From: Citrobacter sp. FP75 | GTDB lineage: Bacteria; Pseudomonadota; Gammaproteobacteria; Enterobacterales; Enterobacteriaceae | Assembly: GCF_018342065.1 (NCBI RefSeq) | Contig: NZ_JAFDOE010000015.1 | Coordinates: 1 to 35,433, forward strand | Length of the DNA stretch: 35,433 nucleotides | Reading direction: 5' to 3' | Shown: one piece after another, positions 17,465-26,027 of the stretch | Numbering within the stretch: the stretch's first letter is position 1 | How the letters are laid out: every line of letters starts with the position of its first letter | Translations under genes and position numbers: made by a program | Notes under the pieces: generated by a model | Seen by the model: the letters and a program-made list of their open reading frames with translations, nothing else | Told to the model about the DNA's origin: nothing | Database searches by the model: none

Positions 17465-18220
17465 TTAGCGCGGCTGTTCATCTTGGGTCAATGGCGATCG
17501 TTGTTTGCGCATCGATTCGCCCTTCAGTTGCAGCCGGTGGGCGTTGTGCATGAGCCGATCGAGGATCGCTTCAGCGAGGGTGCTGTCACCGATGCTGGCG
17601 TACCACTGGTCGGTCGGCAGCTGGCTGATCACCACGGTCGAATGGCGGCCGTGACGGTCGTCCATGATCTCCAGCAGATCGTGGCGCTGGGCGGGTAGCA
17701 GCGGCTCCAGCCCCCAGTCATCGAGGATCAGCAGCTCGACCTTGGCCAACTGGGCCAATAGCCGGCCGTAGCTACCGTCGGCCTTGGCCTGGGTCAGGCT
17801 CTGCAGCAGCCGTGACAGGCGGTGGTAGTGGGTGCCGTAGCCCTGCAGACAGGCCTGATAGCCCAAGGCGCAGGCCAGATAGGTCTTGCCGCTGCCGCAG
17901 GGGCCGGTGATCAGCAGGTTCTGCCCGCGTTGCAGCCAGTCGCCCTGGGCCAGCCGGGCGATCTGGGCTCGGTCGATGTTGCGCGGGTGCTGGTAGTCGA
18001 TCTCTTGGGTGGTGGCGCTCAGCTTGAGGCGAGCGTGGCGCACCAGCCGCGCCTGTTTGCGTTGCTCGCGCGCCAGATGTTCTTGCTCGACCAAGAGTCC
18101 CAGCCGTTCGATAAACGACAGGCCGTCGTAGGTCGCGACCTGTTCTTGTTGCTGCTGCAGGGCAGCGGCCATGCCGCCGAGTCTGAGCTCGCGCAGGCGG
18201 TTGAGGGTCTGTTGGCTCAT
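17465..18220 (-). CDS. istB: IS21-family transposition helper ATPase IstB
   Basis: This 251-residue AAA+ protein of the IstB/DnaC type has Walker A GPCGSGKTYLA and Walker B LLILDDWG, with an N-terminal region that binds DNA or IstA. It follows istA by 12 bp and begins ATG after GGAG. It assists IstA in target choice. Length and motifs indicate an intact protein. Confidence 0.93.
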   Translation of the reverse strand: MSQQTLNRLRELRLGGMAAALQQQQEQVATYDGLSFIERLGLLVEQEHLAREQRKQARLVRHARLKLSATTQEIDYQHPRNIDRAQIARLAQGDWLQRGQNLLITGPCGSGKTYLACALGYQACLQGYGTHYHRLSRLLQSLTQAKADGSYGRLLAQLAKVELLILDDWGLEPLLPAQRHDLLEIMDDRHGRHSTVVISQLPTDQWYASIGDSTLAEAILDRLMHNAHRLQLKGESMRKQRSPLTQDEQPR

Positions 18221-18232
18221 GCTGTTCTCCGC

Positions 18233-19774
18233 TTAGTGGAAGTGGTTGGGGCCACGGATGTTGTCGTGGCTTTGGGGGAGCTCCAAGGTGAAGCTCGGTT
18301 GCTCAGGCAGTTGGTCACGGTTGCTGGCGAGTACCGATTTGAGCTGCTTAAGACGGCTTAACCCCTCGCGGTTGGCGAGTTGGCAGCAGCCGTTCACCCG
18401 CTCTGGCGGGTAGCTGCGGGTGAGGTTGAGCAGTCCCAGACAGAGCCGGTAGGCCTGTTCCGGATGCGCTTTCTCGGCCAGCCGGTCGCTCACCCAGCGC
18501 AGGGTGTCGGGGCCGATATCCTGCGCCCACTGCTTGAGTCGGCCCGGGGTCCAGGCCTGCTGCTTGCTGTGGCGCACCGGCATGTGCGCCGCCAGGGTGG
18601 TGGTGCCGGGCTGGTGCTTGCGCGGATGGCTGGCCACCAGCTGCTGGCGGAAGTAGAGCTGCACCAGCTGGTCGCCGGCATGCAGTTCCAGCGTCTCGCC
18701 GACGTACTGATGGGGTGCCGAGTAGTGGTGCTGCTCGAACTGTACGTGGTAGTCGATGTTGACCTTGACCGACTTGATCGCCACGTAACGGTAAGGCTGC
18801 TGTGGCAGCGGCGTGAGCGCGGGCTGGTCCAGCTGCTCGAAAGCCTGACGGCGGTTGCCCGGTAGCTGCTTGAACGGGCGCTCATTGAGCTCGGTGAGTA
18901 GCGCGCGGAGACACTGGTTCAGCTCCGCCAGCGAGAAGAAGGTGTGATGGCGTAACCGCGCCAGGATCCAGCGTTCGACCACCTGAACCCCAACCTCCGC
19001 CTTGGCTTTGTCCTTGGGTTTGTAAGGACGCGCCGGCATCACCGCCAGCTGGTAATGGGCGGCCAGCTGCTGGTAGCTGGGATTGAGCTCCGGCTCATAA
19101 CGGCAGGCCTTGTTCACCCCGCTCTTGAGGTTGTCTGGCACCAGCAGGGCCGGCGTCCCGCCGAAGAATTCAAAGGCGCGGACGTGGCTGTGCAGCCAAT
19201 CCGGTAGCGATTGGGTCAGGGTGGCTTCGGCATAGGTGTAGTTGGAGGCGCCAAGCACCGCGACAAAGATCTGAGCCTGGCGGATCTCGCCGGTCGAGCC
19301 TGAGACGATGGGCACGGTGGGGCCACAGTAGTCGATAAAGCACTTCTCGCCGGCCTTGTGCTGCTGGCGCATGGAGCGCTTCTGCAGCTGGCACCAGCCC
19401 CGGTAGCGCTCGCAGAACTGGGAGTAGCTGTAGCAGCGGTTGGGGTAACGCTCGGTGTATTCCTGCCACAGCAGTTGCATCGACATGCCCTTGCGCTTGA
19501 GCTCCTGATGCACCGTGGGCCAGTCCGGGAGCTGGAAGCGGGAACTGCCGCGGGTGTCGGCAGCGGGATAGAACAGCCGGGCCAGTTGGGTGTCATCCAG
19601 CCCGTCCGGCAGCGGCCAGGCCAGCTGCAACTGCTCGGCGGTTTTGAGCAGCTTCTGGATGGCGCCGACGCTGACCTTGGTGCTGAGGCTGATCTGGCGG
19701 AAGGAGAGCCCGGCCTGTAGCCGTAGTCGCAGAACATCACGAATTTTACGCATTGCAATCCTCTTGGCGGACAT
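18233..19774 (-). CDS. istA: IS21-family transposase IstA
   Basis: The start at 19774 (MSAKRIAMRK...) has GGGAAGAG upstream and gives 513 residues; the frame is open to 19807. An N-terminal helix-turn-helix (LRLRLQAGLSFRQISLSTKVSVGAIQ, about 13-38) precedes an rve-type DDE core with Asp in CFIDYCGPTV, Asp in LVPDNLKSGV and Glu in KDKAKAEVGVQ. A C-terminal beta-barrel-like region follows. All catalytic positions are present. Long antisense frames in this GC-rich gene are shadows. Confidence 0.93.
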   Translation of the reverse strand: MSAKRIAMRKIRDVLRLRLQAGLSFRQISLSTKVSVGAIQKLLKTAEQLQLAWPLPDGLDDTQLARLFYPAADTRGSSRFQLPDWPTVHQELKRKGMSMQLLWQEYTERYPNRCYSYSQFCERYRGWCQLQKRSMRQQHKAGEKCFIDYCGPTVPIVSGSTGEIRQAQIFVAVLGASNYTYAEATLTQSLPDWLHSHVRAFEFFGGTPALLVPDNLKSGVNKACRYEPELNPSYQQLAAHYQLAVMPARPYKPKDKAKAEVGVQVVERWILARLRHHTFFSLAELNQCLRALLTELNERPFKQLPGNRRQAFEQLDQPALTPLPQQPYRYVAIKSVKVNIDYHVQFEQHHYSAPHQYVGETLELHAGDQLVQLYFRQQLVASHPRKHQPGTTTLAAHMPVRHSKQQAWTPGRLKQWAQDIGPDTLRWVSDRLAEKAHPEQAYRLCLGLLNLTRSYPPERVNGCCQLANREGLSRLKQLKSVLASNRDQLPEQPSFTLELPQSHDNIRGPNHFH

Positions 19775-19994
19775 GGTCTCTTCCCGGCAAAGGGGAGAGA
19801 CTACCAAAGGTTTTTAATTCAATGCGTTAAGACAGATTCCGGACAACGTGAACAGCTGTTCCGGCATCATGAACACCCATTCCGGAAAATGGGGCAAAAG
19901 TGTTCAGCTTGGGCCGGAATGAGCGTTCACGTTGAACCAGAATCGGTGTTCACGTTGAACCGGAATGACCGTTCACGATCGGCCGGAATAGGCA

Positions 19995-20256
19995 CCACCC
20001 ACCAATTGGGTATATGGATGGCGAATACTTTCACGTGATTAGCAATATCAGAACACTCGGTATCAAACCCTTCTTACCAGAAAATGCTCAGATTCGAGTT
20101 ATAGTAGATGAGACTCTCTGTCAGTCCGACATTGAGCTTATTTCAGTGCAGAGAGAATTGTTCAACTTGATCGTTTTCAGTATGAATGGACAGATGTTTG
20201 CGAGCGCATTAGCAGGTTTGTGGGATGTATCAGCCAATGCCAGATTTAAAAAATAA
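19995..20256 (+). pseudogene. ParB-like small protein gene, 3' part
   Basis: This is the continuation of the gene begun at 17222, starting with the duplicated target CCACC. In the reconstructed frame it encodes PPIGYMDGEYFHVISNIRTL, then about 65 residues ending SANARFKK. Without the upstream half it has no proper ribosome-binding site; ATG 20014 is internal. The TAA is followed by a weak hairpin CCATT-tact-AATGG (20263-20276). It converges on the WYL regulator gene. Confidence 0.6.
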
Positions 20257-20408
20257 AGCCATTTACTAATGGGTTCGAAAGTAAGCGAACATCATTTATA
20301 ATGTAGGCTCCGTTCGCCAAGCTTATCGGATATTTACACACATGCGCCACGATGACGGTCGTAAACTGATGAGCTGATCACGGAAGCCAAATACGTTGTT
20401 CATCTTCT

Positions 20409-21311
20409 TTATGTCCTTCCATTAGGCGCGTGATAGCCGGGTGCCAACTTTGCGTTCTCAACGCCGTACAAAGCCAGCGAATCGCTGAGCCAGAGGCGGT
20501 ACTGTTCTTCTTTAAGACTGTGATCGGGTGAGGCATCAACGTTCCAGCGCAGCAGCATGTAGCCCGCAACAGCAGCCCGTACTCGCATTCGTATCGAACC
20601 ACCAACCATCCCGTAGTCCATCTTGATGACCTCTGGACGTTCAAAACGCGGATGAGGCACTAAGTCCAACTCCACGATCCGCGTCCACTGAATGTCGTTG
20701 TCCGGACGCTCGTTAGCCTTAGGTTCTTCATCAAGCAGGATCGGCGCTTCGATGCGGGTGACAACGAAGTCGCGGAATTCGCCACTCTTGCGATCAAAAG
20801 CTCGGACGTGCCAGCGCAGGCCGGTATCGACCAGCGCGAAGGGCACAATGATCCGCTCGGTCTCGCCGCTGCTCATTGAGTGGTAGCGGATGGCTACTGG
20901 CCGCTTGGCATGGATGGCCCGGCAGATCGGAGCCAGCACATCCATCTGTGGGCAGCTCAGAGCCACAGGAGACTCGCATGGCAGCATCGGCTGCGAATCG
21001 ACGTTCACGCCATCACCAAACCCAAGAGCAAGTGCCGACAAAACACGCTGCATTGCATGCTCGAAAATCGGAGAAAATGCCTTGCCGATGCGGTAGATCT
21101 TGTTGCTACCATCGAATTCAATGTTCTGCGGTGCGATTTCCCGGTACAGAGCCAGATCGCGCGTTGCCCCTGCCGGAGCCACACCGAAGCGCTCAATCAG
21201 ATCTGGGCGACCAATATCACCGAAGAAGTAGAGCAGGAAGTCGATGTAAGCCAGTCGCTCTCGCTGGGCAAGGCTCAAGTCCTCGACCCGTTTAATGGGT
21301 GAACTAATCAT
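20409..21311 (-). CDS. CapW/BrxR-type WYL-domain transcription regulator
   Basis: This 300-residue protein has an N-terminal winged helix (about 15-75: RERLAYIDFLLYFFGDIGRPDLIERFG, then TRDLALYREIAPQN). A WYL domain follows at about 120-190 (IRYHSMSSGETERIIVPFALVDTGLRWHVRAFDRKSGEFRDF), with a C-terminal WCX region (about 205-290). This three-part layout and length match the BrxR/CapW group, homodimeric repressors that control BREX, CBASS and other phage-defence operons and probably respond to a nucleic-acid or nucleotide signal. Here it has no defence operon beside it: upstream lies tnsE and downstream the convergent ParB-like remnant. It may be the survivor of a deleted defence cargo of the Tn7-like element. 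No strong Shine-Dalgarno precedes the ATG. Confidence 0.87.
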   Translation of the reverse strand: MISSPIKRVEDLSLAQRERLAYIDFLLYFFGDIGRPDLIERFGVAPAGATRDLALYREIAPQNIEFDGSNKIYRIGKAFSPIFEHAMQRVLSALALGFGDGVNVDSQPMLPCESPVALSCPQMDVLAPICRAIHAKRPVAIRYHSMSSGETERIIVPFALVDTGLRWHVRAFDRKSGEFRDFVVTRIEAPILLDEEPKANERPDNDIQWTRIVELDLVPHPRFERPEVIKMDYGMVGGSIRMRVRAAVAGYMLLRWNVDASPDHSLKEEQYRLWLSDSLALYGVENAKLAPGYHAPNGRT

Positions 21312-21472
21312 GTGCCGTAGCTACAAAATAAAAGGAGAATGTAGTGATGTAATCCATATAGTGCCATGACCATAATCAAATTGATGACAATCATGCACCA
21401 ATTTTACTATAACAACAAGACGTGGAGCCTCAAATGTAGACATTGAGCGTCTTATATAAAGTCTATTTATTA
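21312..21472. promoter_or_regulatory. AT-rich region between tnsE and the WYL gene
   Basis: This region of about 160 bp probably carries the WYL gene's promoter and the tnsE terminator. Sequences such as GACATTGAGCGTC (21438-21450) and TATAAAGTC (21456-21464) look vaguely like TnsB-site fragments of Tn7 ends, but I cannot support a transposon end here. WYL regulators of this type usually bind an inverted repeat in their own promoter; I see none that is convincing. Confidence 0.35.
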
Positions 21473-21474
21473 CG

Positions 21475-23073
21475 TTATATTGAAGTCATCCAACTATGAA
21501 ATCTTGCTGCCCAGTGCTCAATCGATTCCTCATGCAACTTGCCCTTATCCACTGATTTGGTCTGCGGGTGAGGAATGCCTGAATAGCCATCCTTGCCGCA
21601 GAGCATTTTTAGCCGCTGACTTGGCCAGTGCAGTGATTTCTGGGTTAACTCTTCTGCCAACAGCGTAAGCTGCTTGGGCCAATCCAGAGACGATTTCAGC
21701 CGTAATAGCAGGGTGGATAGAGAACAAACACCATCAGATGTATCGACTTCTAGGATATAGAATGTGCGGCCCTGCAACTCCATCTCAACAACCGCCAAGC
21801 ATCTTGGATTGCCATCCAGAAGCAGATGACGTTTACAACGGTAGAGCTTAGGTAGCTTGTGCAGTTGCTGGGAGCGAATGACGCAACCATGGATTGCCAC
21901 CAACTGCTGAAGCATCGACTGAAAACAATCAAACTTGTTGGCATATAGACGCAGATCATCGGTTTCATCCGCCTCTGCAGTCCACTCAGCACTGGGCAGT
22001 ATCCCCCCAAAAACTGACTCTTCAGTACTTACGTCCTCTGATGCCTTGGAGCTAATCTCATCGTCAGCCTTACCCTTAGCTCCCTCCTGTTTTTTATCAG
22101 CTATTTTGCGTGTGTTGAATGCTTTGGAAAACTCAAATACGACAGAGGGAGCCTGCAACAAAACAGGTTTAGTATTCACACTCGCATCAGCCCCATCATG
22201 GACCGAATGGATGGGCGGGCGTTCAGCGACCAAACGCACAGCACCGTCCCCCTCTCCATGCACATACTCTCGCAACTTGGGATGGAAAAACTCTACTTCG
22301 TCTGGAATCGCAGCTTGGACGTTTCTTAGACTGGCTACCTCGTAAACCAGCATGCTTTGGGTTTGTTTATCAAATCGCCCTCGAACCTCAAAAGAAGCGG
22401 AGCGTAAAGGTGGAGGGGTAAACTCGAAATCCCAGTGCCGATATCCACTTTGTTCATAGCCATTCAACTTTTGACTACGACCAATGCTTTCGTAAGAGGC
22501 TCGGGCATCTGGGTCGATCAAGATCCAGCTCAATAAACGTCGCGATTCATAATCATCCAGAGACTTAAGTGGATAGCTAGAGGAGGGTAATACATTCACC
22601 CGGGCTACGTTGGGACCATGGTGTTCAATCGAAAACTCACTTCTCAGATAATCAGGCTCAAGTGCTGAGCGTGAAAGATAGCCATCGTGTAAGAACAGTA
22701 CTCTTGCCAGCTCTAGTTGGGGAAGATAGATCTGTATGTTGTTTGCCAAAAAACAGAAGCAGTGTTGACGTTTATCCATGGCGCGAATGGCCAAGGGAAC
22801 AGGGAAATCACCTAAATATCTGCGTTGCCAAGTAGCCGAGCTCTCGATGGTAAAAGAGAGCCGAAAACCGGCAGACTTATGCTTCTGTGTCGGATTCAAC
22901 ACCCGCTTACGAGCCAAAACAGGAAGATTCGAAACCCGCAGCGACCCGATTTCAGCTTGAGGAGCCAGATCCAGATTGATGCCCCACTGTGTGTGATTAA
23001 CTCGCCGGAACAGAGAACCGATTGCCAAAATGGTTGTATCGTCAGATACCTTTTCAAAACGGATATCCTGCAT
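21475..23073 (-). CDS. tnsE: Tn7-like transposition protein TnsE
   Basis: The ATG at 23073 overlaps the tnsD stop by one base (TGATG) and gives 532 residues, close to the 538 of Tn7 TnsE. Shared landmarks recalled from Tn7 TnsE are YLPQLELARVLFLHDGYLSRS, NVLPSSSYPL, YESIGRSQ, the FGGILPSAEW linker, LYANKFDCFQSML, YILEVDTSDGVCSLSTLLL, SLHWPSQRLK and GKDGYSGIPHP. TnsE directs TnsABC transposition to replicating DNA, with a preference for conjugating plasmids, via the beta clamp and recessed 3' ends. The gene is intact, but TnsA, TnsB and TnsC are not in the window, so the element is disabled here. The GC content is clearly lower than that of the flanking IS21 genes. Confidence 0.93.
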   Translation of the reverse strand: MQDIRFEKVSDDTTILAIGSLFRRVNHTQWGINLDLAPQAEIGSLRVSNLPVLARKRVLNPTQKHKSAGFRLSFTIESSATWQRRYLGDFPVPLAIRAMDKRQHCFCFLANNIQIYLPQLELARVLFLHDGYLSRSALEPDYLRSEFSIEHHGPNVARVNVLPSSSYPLKSLDDYESRRLLSWILIDPDARASYESIGRSQKLNGYEQSGYRHWDFEFTPPPLRSASFEVRGRFDKQTQSMLVYEVASLRNVQAAIPDEVEFFHPKLREYVHGEGDGAVRLVAERPPIHSVHDGADASVNTKPVLLQAPSVVFEFSKAFNTRKIADKKQEGAKGKADDEISSKASEDVSTEESVFGGILPSAEWTAEADETDDLRLYANKFDCFQSMLQQLVAIHGCVIRSQQLHKLPKLYRCKRHLLLDGNPRCLAVVEMELQGRTFYILEVDTSDGVCSLSTLLLRLKSSLDWPKQLTLLAEELTQKSLHWPSQRLKMLCGKDGYSGIPHPQTKSVDKGKLHEESIEHWAARFHSWMTSI

Positions 23074-23645
23074 CAAGCCCCCAATACATCTCGCAATAGG
23101 TCATCAGCCAGCGAGGTTAATCGCTCATCACTCAATCCAGCCAGGCGAAGAAGTCGCCATCGGCGCAATGAATTACCAGTCTGCACCAGCAATCCGGCAG
23201 CAAGAGCCAAACGACGAATCTGATAACCTGTTATATCTTCACAATATCGTTGAAAAAACAAGCGAGTAAGAGGCATAGAGCGCAAGTTTTTCTCAATCAT
23301 GGCTCCCGATAGAAGTTTCGATAGATACCAGTTCCTCGACAGCCGAGGGGAATCAAGCATCAACTCATGTTGATCGAGGATATGGAGTAATTGACGACAA
23401 ACCATGCGATCCCGCTTTGGCCAATCGACACGGAGATTGTCTCTAGCATGGCCCTGATGGTGTTGCCGGTTAAATTGCAGAAACCAGCTTCGATCATGCC
23501 GATACAGCCAGGCGTATAACGCCTGATGAGATAAACGGGCCTGCTTCACCCCATGGCTTTCCAGCAACTGCTGCCATCTGACTCGATACTCTGCCGATAG
23601 GCCGCTCTTTTTATCTGGAGGACAAAAATAGCCATTTATTTTCTC
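23073..23645 (-). pseudogene. tnsD: 3' fragment of Tn7-like targeting gene tnsD
   Basis: The open frame between the in-frame stop at 23646-23648 and the TGA at 23073-23075 encodes about 190 residues, including INGYFCPPDKKSG, YRVRWQQLL, HQALYAWLYRHDRSWFLQFN and a Leu/Arg-rich helical C-terminus. These correspond to the C-terminal third of TnsD (TniQ-family, about 500 residues), the attTn7-binding protein. The zinc-finger N-terminal domain is absent. The gene order tnsD-tnsE and overlapping stop/start match Tn7. The cut near 23646 is where enterobacterial-type sequence begins. Confidence 0.8.
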
Positions 23646-23736
23646 TTACGTTACTGCGGCCGCCGCTTTAGTCTTAATGTGAAGCCTGGGAATTCGCTGA
23701 ATGAAGAATACGTTTTCACCCCCAGACCGACAGCTG

Positions 23737-23943
23737 TTAAGGCGCGATCCCAACACTCCATTTGTAAGTATCAGGCCCATCTTCTCCGCTGGTGGCATCA
23801 GCTACTATCTGTGCATAACGTTCTCCAGCAAGTTCTCTTACCATCTGATCCACGACCCATTGCAGATGATGCATTTCATCGGTTCCGCCGTAACGACAAG
23901 CCAACTCAATAGCCCGCTCTATTCTTTTTTGTTCTTCAGTCAT
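23737..23943 (-). CDS. Small conserved phage/plasmid-type protein
   Basis: This 68-residue protein includes IERAIELACRYGGTDEMHHL, WVVDQMVRELAGERY and a GEDGPDTYKWSVGIAP C-terminus. From memory, proteins with the YGGTD...HH..WV.DQMVR...GEDGPDTY pattern are common on enterobacterial plasmids, prophages and islands, and have no assigned function. ATG 23943 is preceded by GAGGA. It is 60 bp downstream of hipA on the same strand. The conserved pattern supports a real gene despite its size. Confidence 0.75.
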   Translation of the reverse strand: MTEEQKRIERAIELACRYGGTDEMHHLQWVVDQMVRELAGERYAQIVADATSGEDGPDTYKWSVGIAP

Positions 23944-24003
23944 ACTGAATCCTCACGCTTACACCAGCTATTCTGAAAACATGCACACTATAAATTGCGG
24001 CTG

Positions 24004-25329
24004 TCATTTCTCAGCCAGGCGCCTGCATTGCTGCCTCATTCCATCAAAAATACTTTCCGCAAGCTGCTGGGGGAACTGGTCCGGAAGAAGCCCGCTAACA
24101 CGTTCAATGACACCCGGGGTTCTGGCGATGATTTCCTCTATCATCGCCTCTGTCTGCTGTTTACTCAGGCCGGTTATCTCACCATGCCTGATCCAGTGGC
24201 GTCGTTGTATTCGATATATCTGGTAATAGTTGCTACTGCCACGTACGGCCATCGCCAGTTTGCACTTCTGCCAAGATATCTGATTGTTCCCATGACCGAT
24301 CACCGGCCATGCCGACAACACATCATAGTTTGGTGTAAGGTGATAACGTCCCTGTGGCCCAATAGAAATACTGAAATTTTTAGCGTGGCCATCTGTTGCG
24401 GCCATCATCCAGAAAATTATCTGCGTCATAAAAAACTGCGCTTTGTCACGCTCAGCACGGTCTGAATTACTCAGAACCTCCATAATTTCCGATATACCTG
24501 GCCCGCCGTCCGCCTGATATTTTCGTAATGGCGAAACGCCCAGGGCCTGACACATATCCTCCTGGGGTAAACGAATGATCCATTGTCCGTCTCCTGACCA
24601 TTTTCGGTCAAAACGTTCTACCACCAGCGCTTTCTGATCTTCAAAGTGAGCAATCTGCGTTCTTGCCACGGGGAGCCCGTACTGGTCGAGAAGTACCGAG
24701 CAGAGCCATTCATTTTCAACCGACGAGCTCATGTCGGCTTTCATGTTCCCCACAAGTCCGAGCGGTAGCTTGAATATATGCGTCGTTGGTGTATTACCCT
24801 CCGGCATACACCACCGATCTTCATGCCACAGTAGGGCTGTTTTCTCCTGAGCACCGGCAATAGATAAACGTAAGTCGTCGTTATCTTCTGGCCTGCCCGG
24901 TAGCAATGTCTCCGTGGTATTACGCAAAGTTGCCGCAATTTCTGATTCAGTAAGCGGGTGATACTTCACGGAATATAAATCAGTGGGTTCATCTCCGTCA
25001 TGAAGCAGCTGTATCGCGCCCACGCAGTCTTTTCCCAGCTCCGTCAGCAGATCAAAAGGCTCCAGGCTATCGGCCTTGTAACGCATTGCCAGACGTCTGC
25101 GTATGCCTTCGCTGTCCGGGAGTAAATTATCAAAATAGTCACGTACCACATTTCCACGCCAGACCTGGTTCCCGGGAGTAAAAGGAAGGGACAATGACAG
25201 CGGCCTTCCCTGTTCGTCAGCAACCCATTCAGGAAGGTATTCTAAGCTGTCTACCCCTTTGCTTTTTTCCCAGTACCCGACTTTGATGCCGTTCATCCAA
25301 ATTACCAGACGTTGCTGTTTCCGGCTCAT
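24004..25329 (-). CDS. hipA: Serine/threonine kinase toxin HipA
   Basis: This 441-residue protein is the same size as E. coli HipA (440) and collinear with it. Key residues are all visible: S156 in RLSIAGAQEKTALL (the autophosphorylated Ser150 of E. coli), HIFKLPLG at 184-191, RLPQEDMCQALG, the catalytic loop TDGHAKNFS with D313, and the metal-binding D336 in NYDVLSAWP. HipA phosphorylates glutamyl-tRNA synthetase GltX and induces persistence unless neutralised by HipB. It starts four bases after the hipB stop. With catalytic and regulatory residues intact, the toxin is predicted active. Confidence 0.95.
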   Translation of the reverse strand: MSRKQQRLVIWMNGIKVGYWEKSKGVDSLEYLPEWVADEQGRPLSLSLPFTPGNQVWRGNVVRDYFDNLLPDSEGIRRRLAMRYKADSLEPFDLLTELGKDCVGAIQLLHDGDEPTDLYSVKYHPLTESEIAATLRNTTETLLPGRPEDNDDLRLSIAGAQEKTALLWHEDRWCMPEGNTPTTHIFKLPLGLVGNMKADMSSSVENEWLCSVLLDQYGLPVARTQIAHFEDQKALVVERFDRKWSGDGQWIIRLPQEDMCQALGVSPLRKYQADGGPGISEIMEVLSNSDRAERDKAQFFMTQIIFWMMAATDGHAKNFSISIGPQGRYHLTPNYDVLSAWPVIGHGNNQISWQKCKLAMAVRGSSNYYQIYRIQRRHWIRHGEITGLSKQQTEAMIEEIIARTPGVIERVSGLLPDQFPQQLAESIFDGMRQQCRRLAEK

Positions 25330-25333
25330 ATCG

Positions 25334-25630
25334 TTACCAATCCTCCTGTCGTGCAGGTGAATTTAATTTATATATTTCTTCCGTCTGCTTCCTCTCTGAA
25401 GAAGTGGTTGCCGAGGAGAAGCTGATTTTTACACCCAGGACGGAAAACACCTTGAATAGCCGTTCAATGCTCGCACTGGCAGGGTTGGCTTCCAGACGTG
25501 AGTATGTCTGTTGAGTGACACCTAACCTTTCGGACAGGTCTTTTTGCGTCAGGCCATTCGCCTTGCGAAAACCAATGAGCAAGGGACGCAACTGGTTGAG
25601 CGTGTTTAACGGGTAATCATTATTGATCAT
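25334..25630 (-). CDS. hipB: Antitoxin and repressor HipB
   Basis: This 98-residue Xre-type protein has a helix-turn-helix at about 25-75 (GLTQKDLSERLGVTQQTYSRLEANPASASIERLFKVFSVLG) and a short C-terminal tail like that of E. coli HipB. It neutralises HipA and represses the operon. It is first in the operon. Three operator-like repeats lie 55-126 bp upstream of its start. Confidence 0.93.
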   Translation of the reverse strand: MINNDYPLNTLNQLRPLLIGFRKANGLTQKDLSERLGVTQQTYSRLEANPASASIERLFKVFSVLGVKISFSSATTSSERKQTEEIYKLNSPARQEDW

Positions 25631-25684
25631 AAGCTGGCCTCAGTAGTTCCTCTGATACACCTTGTACGCTGTTTTCTAAACATA

Positions 25685-25756
25685 CACCCTAAAAGCTGTA
25701 ATATCAAATTAACAGCCTAAAAGCTGTTAAATAGAGAGTACAACCTTTAGGCTGTT
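25685..25756 (-). promoter_or_regulatory. hipBA operator cluster
   Basis: Three copies of one motif lie upstream of hipB: CACCCTAAAAGCTGTA (25685-25700), the palindromic AACAGC-CTAAAA-GCTGTT (25711-25728), and an inverted copy AACCTTTAGGCTGTT (25742-25756). Centre spacing is about 27-30 bp. E. coli HipB binds palindromic half sites around a spacer in the same position but with a different sequence (TATCC-GGATA type), so this would be a diverged specificity. Confidence 0.65.
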
Positions 25757-26027
25757 ACCAAGTGGCAGCATAAATCTTTATGACGTTTGATATGAGAGAA
25801 CTATCAATAATAAGCCGTTACGCTCGTACAGCATCCGGGAAGAGAGCTGACAGATCAGGATCATCGGTAAACGAGAAGCGGAGTATCTTATGGCCCTGTT
25901 GTGAGCTGTATAAATAACTACGAGCTACTCTCTGCCTCGGGGAGGAGGCAGAGAGAGTATTAAAAGCAAAGGCAGACATTTTTAGCAGCTGGTGGGCTAT
26001 GGGGTTCCGGAGGTGCTCCGGTGAATG
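25757..26027. other. Gap between the hip operators and the unknown gene
   Basis: This gap of about 270 bases has no gene. GCCTCGGGGAGGAGGC (25935-25950) is a short imperfect inverted repeat that could end transcription from either side; I see no T-tract strong enough to call it a terminator. Confidence 0.35.

Larger units (their letters stand above)
17385..19994 (-). mobile_element. Complete IS21-family insertion sequence, 2610 bp
   Basis: The ends are TGCGTATTCCGGC on the left and, read inward from the right, TGCCTATTCCGGC, so the element has TG...CA termini. Both ends carry repeated units of the form ATTCCGG-n-GTGAAC, the multiple terminal repeats of this family; several more occur at 19845-19985. 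It encodes istA and istB on the minus strand. The flanking 5 bp are identical: CCACC at 17380-17384 and at 19995-19999, within the 4-8 bp typical of IS21. The insertion is therefore intact and relatively recent. Confidence 0.9.

Noticed and set aside
17822..18865. Long plus-strand ORFs across istA/istB
   Set aside because: Low-complexity Val/Leu/Gln/Gly composition typical of antisense frames; the minus strand encodes intact IstA and IstB.
19845..19994. Regularly repeated CCGGAAT/GTGAAC units that could suggest a CRISPR or iteron array
   Set aside because: The units are short, degenerate and match units at the opposite end of the IS21-family element; they are its multiple terminal repeats.
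21438..21464. Possible Tn7-type TnsB-binding site and transposon end next to tnsE
   Set aside because: Only fragments resemble the GACAATAAAGTC core, there is no repeated array or TGT end, and tnsE is not expected to lie at a transposon end.
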